From NCBI GenBank assembly GCA_934153655.1, contig CAKPFH010000005.1:1-44481 (forward strand): 44,481 nucleotides of DNA, read 5' to 3'. Origin of the DNA: an uncultured Bacilli bacterium (GTDB taxonomy: Bacteria > Bacillota_I > Bacilli_A > RF39 > UBA660). Below, in pieces: positions 42,729 through 44,481 of the stretch; the first letter of the stretch is position 1; each line of letters starts with the position of its first letter. The position numbers and the translations under genes were made by a program. The notes beneath the pieces were generated by a model that saw nothing but the letters and a program-made list of their open reading frames with translations, ran no database searches and was not told the origin of the DNA.

Positions 42729-42861
42729 GAAGGAACAAATTTTAATATCATTTACCTTTTACCATGTTAAAATAAAAAGTTCTTTCAAAAACTAATTATT
42801 TGAAATCCATATTTACCATTCAAATAATTTAGTTTGAAGAAGTAGCAATACTTCTTTTTTT
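42729..42861 (+). ncRNA. Candidate small regulatory RNA, divergent from xre
   Basis: Predicted transcript of about 130 nt from the promoter at 42694 to the terminator at 42836-42861. It contains a 16-bp hairpin with one bulge (AAACTA+ATTATTTGAA at 42789-42804, TTCAAATAAT+T+TAGTTT at 42819-42835) with a 14-nt loop (42805-42818). The loop is complementary, with one bulged base, to xre mRNA at 42638-42651, spanning its ribosome site and start codon. A 22-codon frame (ATG 42727-42729) without a ribosome site is also present, so a leaderless micropeptide is the alternative. Existence of the RNA is inferred. Confidence 0.5.
42836..42861 (+). terminator. Intrinsic terminator of the candidate small RNA
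   Basis: 7-bp stem AGAAGTA/TACTTCT (42838-42844 and 42849-42855) closed by a GCAA tetraloop, then T to 42861. The stem has the same core sequence as the prfB terminator. Confidence 0.88.
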
Positions 42862-42918
42862 ATAAGAAAAAGCTTGGAAAATAAGAATTTTAAATATTTT
42901 TTAAGAATATAAAGAGAA

Positions 42919-43050
42919 TTTATCTTAGCTTTTCGTGATGATTTAATAAAATTTATCTTGAGTTTTCGTGATGATTTAGCAAATTTTATCTTGAATTTTC
43001 GTGATAATATAGCAAATTTTATCTTGAATTTTCGTGATAATGCTTGATTT
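42919..43050. repeat. Four tandem copies of a 33-bp repeat
   Basis: Units start at 42919, 42952, 42985 and 43018. The shared core is TTTATCTT, then TTTTCGTGATRAT and, except in the last unit, a TA...AAA end. Units 3 and 4 are identical for their first 24 bases, and unit 1 is the most diverged. There are no spacers, so it is not a CRISPR array. It fills most of the 225 bp between the small-RNA terminator and the ATPase gene and may be a set of protein-binding sites. The period of 11 codons keeps frames open, but no start codon is present. Confidence 0.88.
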
Positions 43051-43086
43051 ATTTAATAAATAATGCTAATATAATCTTGGTGAGTT

Positions 43087-44406
43087 ATGAAAAGAAAAAT
43101 ATATGATGAATTAATTAAATGGAAAAATAATACTAATAATTTAAAGCCATTAATGATTCTTGGAGTTAGACAATGTGGTAAAACATATATAATTAACGAA
43201 TTCTGTAAAAATGAGTTTAAAAATTATAAATATGTTAATTTATTAAAAGAAGATAATATTATTGAATTATATAATTCAAATTTAACTTCTGATGAAAAGT
43301 ATAAACGTTTAAAAGTTTTACTAAATTTTGATTTTGATACGGAAGATACAATTTTATTTATTGATGAAATCCAAGAATCTGAAAAACTAATATCAGAGTT
43401 AAAATATTTTTGTGAGGAACATAACAAAGTTAAAATAATTGTTGCAGGATCTTTACTTGGAGTTAAGTTAAAAAGAAGTAAATCTTCTTTTCCGGTTGGT
43501 AAAGTTAAAATGTTAACTATGTATCCCATGGATTTTGAAGAATTTTTAATTGCTTTTGACGAAAATAATTTAATTGATTGTATAAAAGATTGTTATTTAA
43601 ATAATAAGCAGATATCAAACCCTGTTCATGAAAAAGCTTTAAATTTTTATAGAACTTATCTTATTACTGGTGGTATGCCTGAAAGTGTTAACAATATGAT
43701 AAATGTTCAAGGAAATTATATCAAATATGATACTTCTATTTTACAAGATATAGTAGAATCTTACTTTTATGATATGCGTAAATACGTTGAAAGCGAAAAT
43801 GAATATTTAAAAATTGTTAGAACTTATAATTCACTTCCTTCTCAACTTGCAAATAATTCTAATAAATTTCAATATTCTAGTATTTCAAATGATGCTAGAA
43901 AAAGAGAATATGAATCTTCTCTTGATTGGCTAAATGCTAGCAATTTAGTTTTAAAATGTAAATATGCAAAAGTTCCTAATGTACCAATTGAAGGTTTTGT
44001 AGATGATGACACTTTTAAATTATATTTAAGTGATATTGGTGTTTTAAATAATATTTTAAAAATTAATATTAAAGATATTTTAACTGATAATCTTTCTTTA
44101 TATCGAGGAGTTATAACAGAAAATTATGTTGCTAATCAGTTAACTTGTAATGGTTTTGATTTATATTATTGGAAAAATGACAAAACGGCTGAAATTGATT
44201 TCTTAATTTATACAAATGATGGCATTATTCCGATAGAAGTAAAATCTGGAACTAGTACTCATTCTAAAAGTTTAACTATGTATATAGATAAATATAAACC
44301 AAAATATGCTATAAGATTAAGTTTAAAAGACTTTGGCTACAATCCTGATACTAAAATTAAATCTGTACCTTTATATGCTACTTTTATGATTAAGAATAAT
44401 AATTAA
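43087..44406 (+). CDS. AAA_14/DUF4143 family ATPase
   Basis: A 439-aa protein of the widespread ATPase family with an N-terminal P-loop domain and a C-terminal DUF4143 part. Walker A is GVRQCGKT (26-33), Walker B is ILFIDEIQES, and the family GSLLG follows (VAGSLLGVKL). The end holds a restriction-endonuclease-like core (YYWKNDKTAEIDFLIYTNDGIIPIEVKSG with the D...E-x-K pattern). These proteins are often found in multiple copies and have been proposed as mobile or defence-like, but no activity is established. GGTGAG precedes the ATG closely. It has its own terminator. Confidence 0.92.
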   Translation: MKRKIYDELIKWKNNTNNLKPLMILGVRQCGKTYIINEFCKNEFKNYKYVNLLKEDNIIELYNSNLTSDEKYKRLKVLLNFDFDTEDTILFIDEIQESEKLISELKYFCEEHNKVKIIVAGSLLGVKLKRSKSSFPVGKVKMLTMYPMDFEEFLIAFDENNLIDCIKDCYLNNKQISNPVHEKALNFYRTYLITGGMPESVNNMINVQGNYIKYDTSILQDIVESYFYDMRKYVESENEYLKIVRTYNSLPSQLANNSNKFQYSSISNDARKREYESSLDWLNASNLVLKCKYAKVPNVPIEGFVDDDTFKLYLSDIGVLNNILKINIKDILTDNLSLYRGVITENYVANQLTCNGFDLYYWKNDKTAEIDFLIYTNDGIIPIEVKSGTSTHSKSLTMYIDKYKPKYAIRLSLKDFGYNPDTKIKSVPLYATFMIKNNN

Positions 44407-44411
44407 TTTTT

Positions 44412-44440
44412 AAGAAGGAATAATGTTTTTCCTTCTTTTA
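44412..44440 (+). terminator. Intrinsic terminator of the DUF4143 ATPase gene
   Basis: 9-bp stem AAGAAGGAA/TTCCTTCTT (44412-44420 and 44429-44437), 8-nt loop, followed by TTTTA. Nothing more is recognised up to the window end. Confidence 0.8.
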
Positions 44441-44481
44441 ATTCATTATCTATTATTTTAAAGTGCAATTATTTTTTTAAA

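Noticed and set aside
42562..42795. Plus-strand 77-codon frame over xre
   Set aside because: Its 5' half is antisense to xre and crosses a promoter and palindrome; only the last 22 codons are considered, as a possible leaderless peptide.
42919..43050. CRISPR array or coding repeat
   Set aside because: The 33-bp units are directly adjacent with no spacers, and no cas genes are present. One frame on each strand stays open through the repeats, but neither has an ATG/GTG/TTG with a ribosome site at its start.
43041..43084. TATAAT at 43070-43075 as promoter of the DUF4143 gene
   Set aside because: No -35 at a usable distance, and the implied start (about 43082) would remove the GGTGAG ribosome site from the mRNA.
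43224..43529. Minus-strand 101-codon frame
   Set aside because: Antisense to the P-loop part of the DUF4143 ATPase; no ribosome site.

Overview
The window is an A+T-rich, gene-dense piece of a chromosome from a low-GC Gram-positive bacterium (Bacillota). The content and order match the core of Bacillus-type genomes: hpf-secA, fba-murA, rpmE, a spoIIQ/DUF1146/mbl neighbourhood, lgt-trxB-whiA, uvrA, spoVG, yabP-yabQ-divIC-tilS-ftsH and metG-tatD-yabE-like. SpoIIQ, YabP, YabQ, SpoVG and SpoVT homologues point to an endospore-forming lineage or a recent descendant of one. UGA is a stop codon (prfB has its UGA frameshift; Trp is UGG), so this is not a Mollicutes code. I infer a small-genome, gut-type member of the Bacilli, but cannot name the species.

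Layout. 1-3335: secA (cut by the window edge inside its SEC-C motif), hpf and a cold-shock gene, all on the minus strand. 3563-7559: an agr-like peptide quorum-sensing locus split into two converging units, agrB-agrD (+) and tagO-agrA-agrC (-). 7744-13326: cell shape, envelope and central metabolism (mbl, spoIIQ-like, DUF1146, rpiB, rpmE, SGNH hydrolase, murA, fba). 13467-17736: a five-gene operon of unrecognised function with a CFI-box-like protein and a large membrane protein carrying two C-terminal repeats. 17902-23487: whiA, trxB, lgt, uvrA.

23649-25176: a plus-strand Xre-ImmA/PIN pair resembling a toxin-antitoxin module, with two palindromes over its promoter. 25199-31408: membrane and lipoprotein genes, yitT-like, prfB with programmed frameshift, RDD, dus, LysM and a family 2 glycosyltransferase. 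31459-36121: ftsH (with an unusual SAP/Rho_N-like tail), tilS, divIC, yabQ, yabP, spoVG. 36255-38417: two SipW/TasA-type secreted paralogues and a 3D-domain protein. 38485-41640: tatD, metG under a methionine T-box, spoVT. 41695-44406: an unknown helical protein, an Xre regulator, a divergent candidate small RNA, a 4 x 33 bp tandem repeat and an AAA/DUF4143 ATPase.

The most promising undescribed system is the xre/small-RNA module at 42388-42861. A strong plus-strand promoter, overlapped by a 17-bp palindrome, would make a ~130-nt RNA ending in a GCAA-loop terminator. The 14-nt loop of its main hairpin is complementary, with one bulge, to the ribosome-binding site and start codon of the adjacent, divergently transcribed xre gene. 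The orphan five-gene operon, the split agr locus, the 15-codon leader ORF behind the metG T-box and the FtsH tail also deserve attention.

Most transcription units end in clear intrinsic terminators, and many promoters read as TTGnnn-17 bp-TGnTATnnT (extended -10). Start codons were moved from the longest reading frame to the one with a Shine-Dalgarno sequence wherever the two disagreed. No tRNA, rRNA, CRISPR array or insertion sequence was seen.
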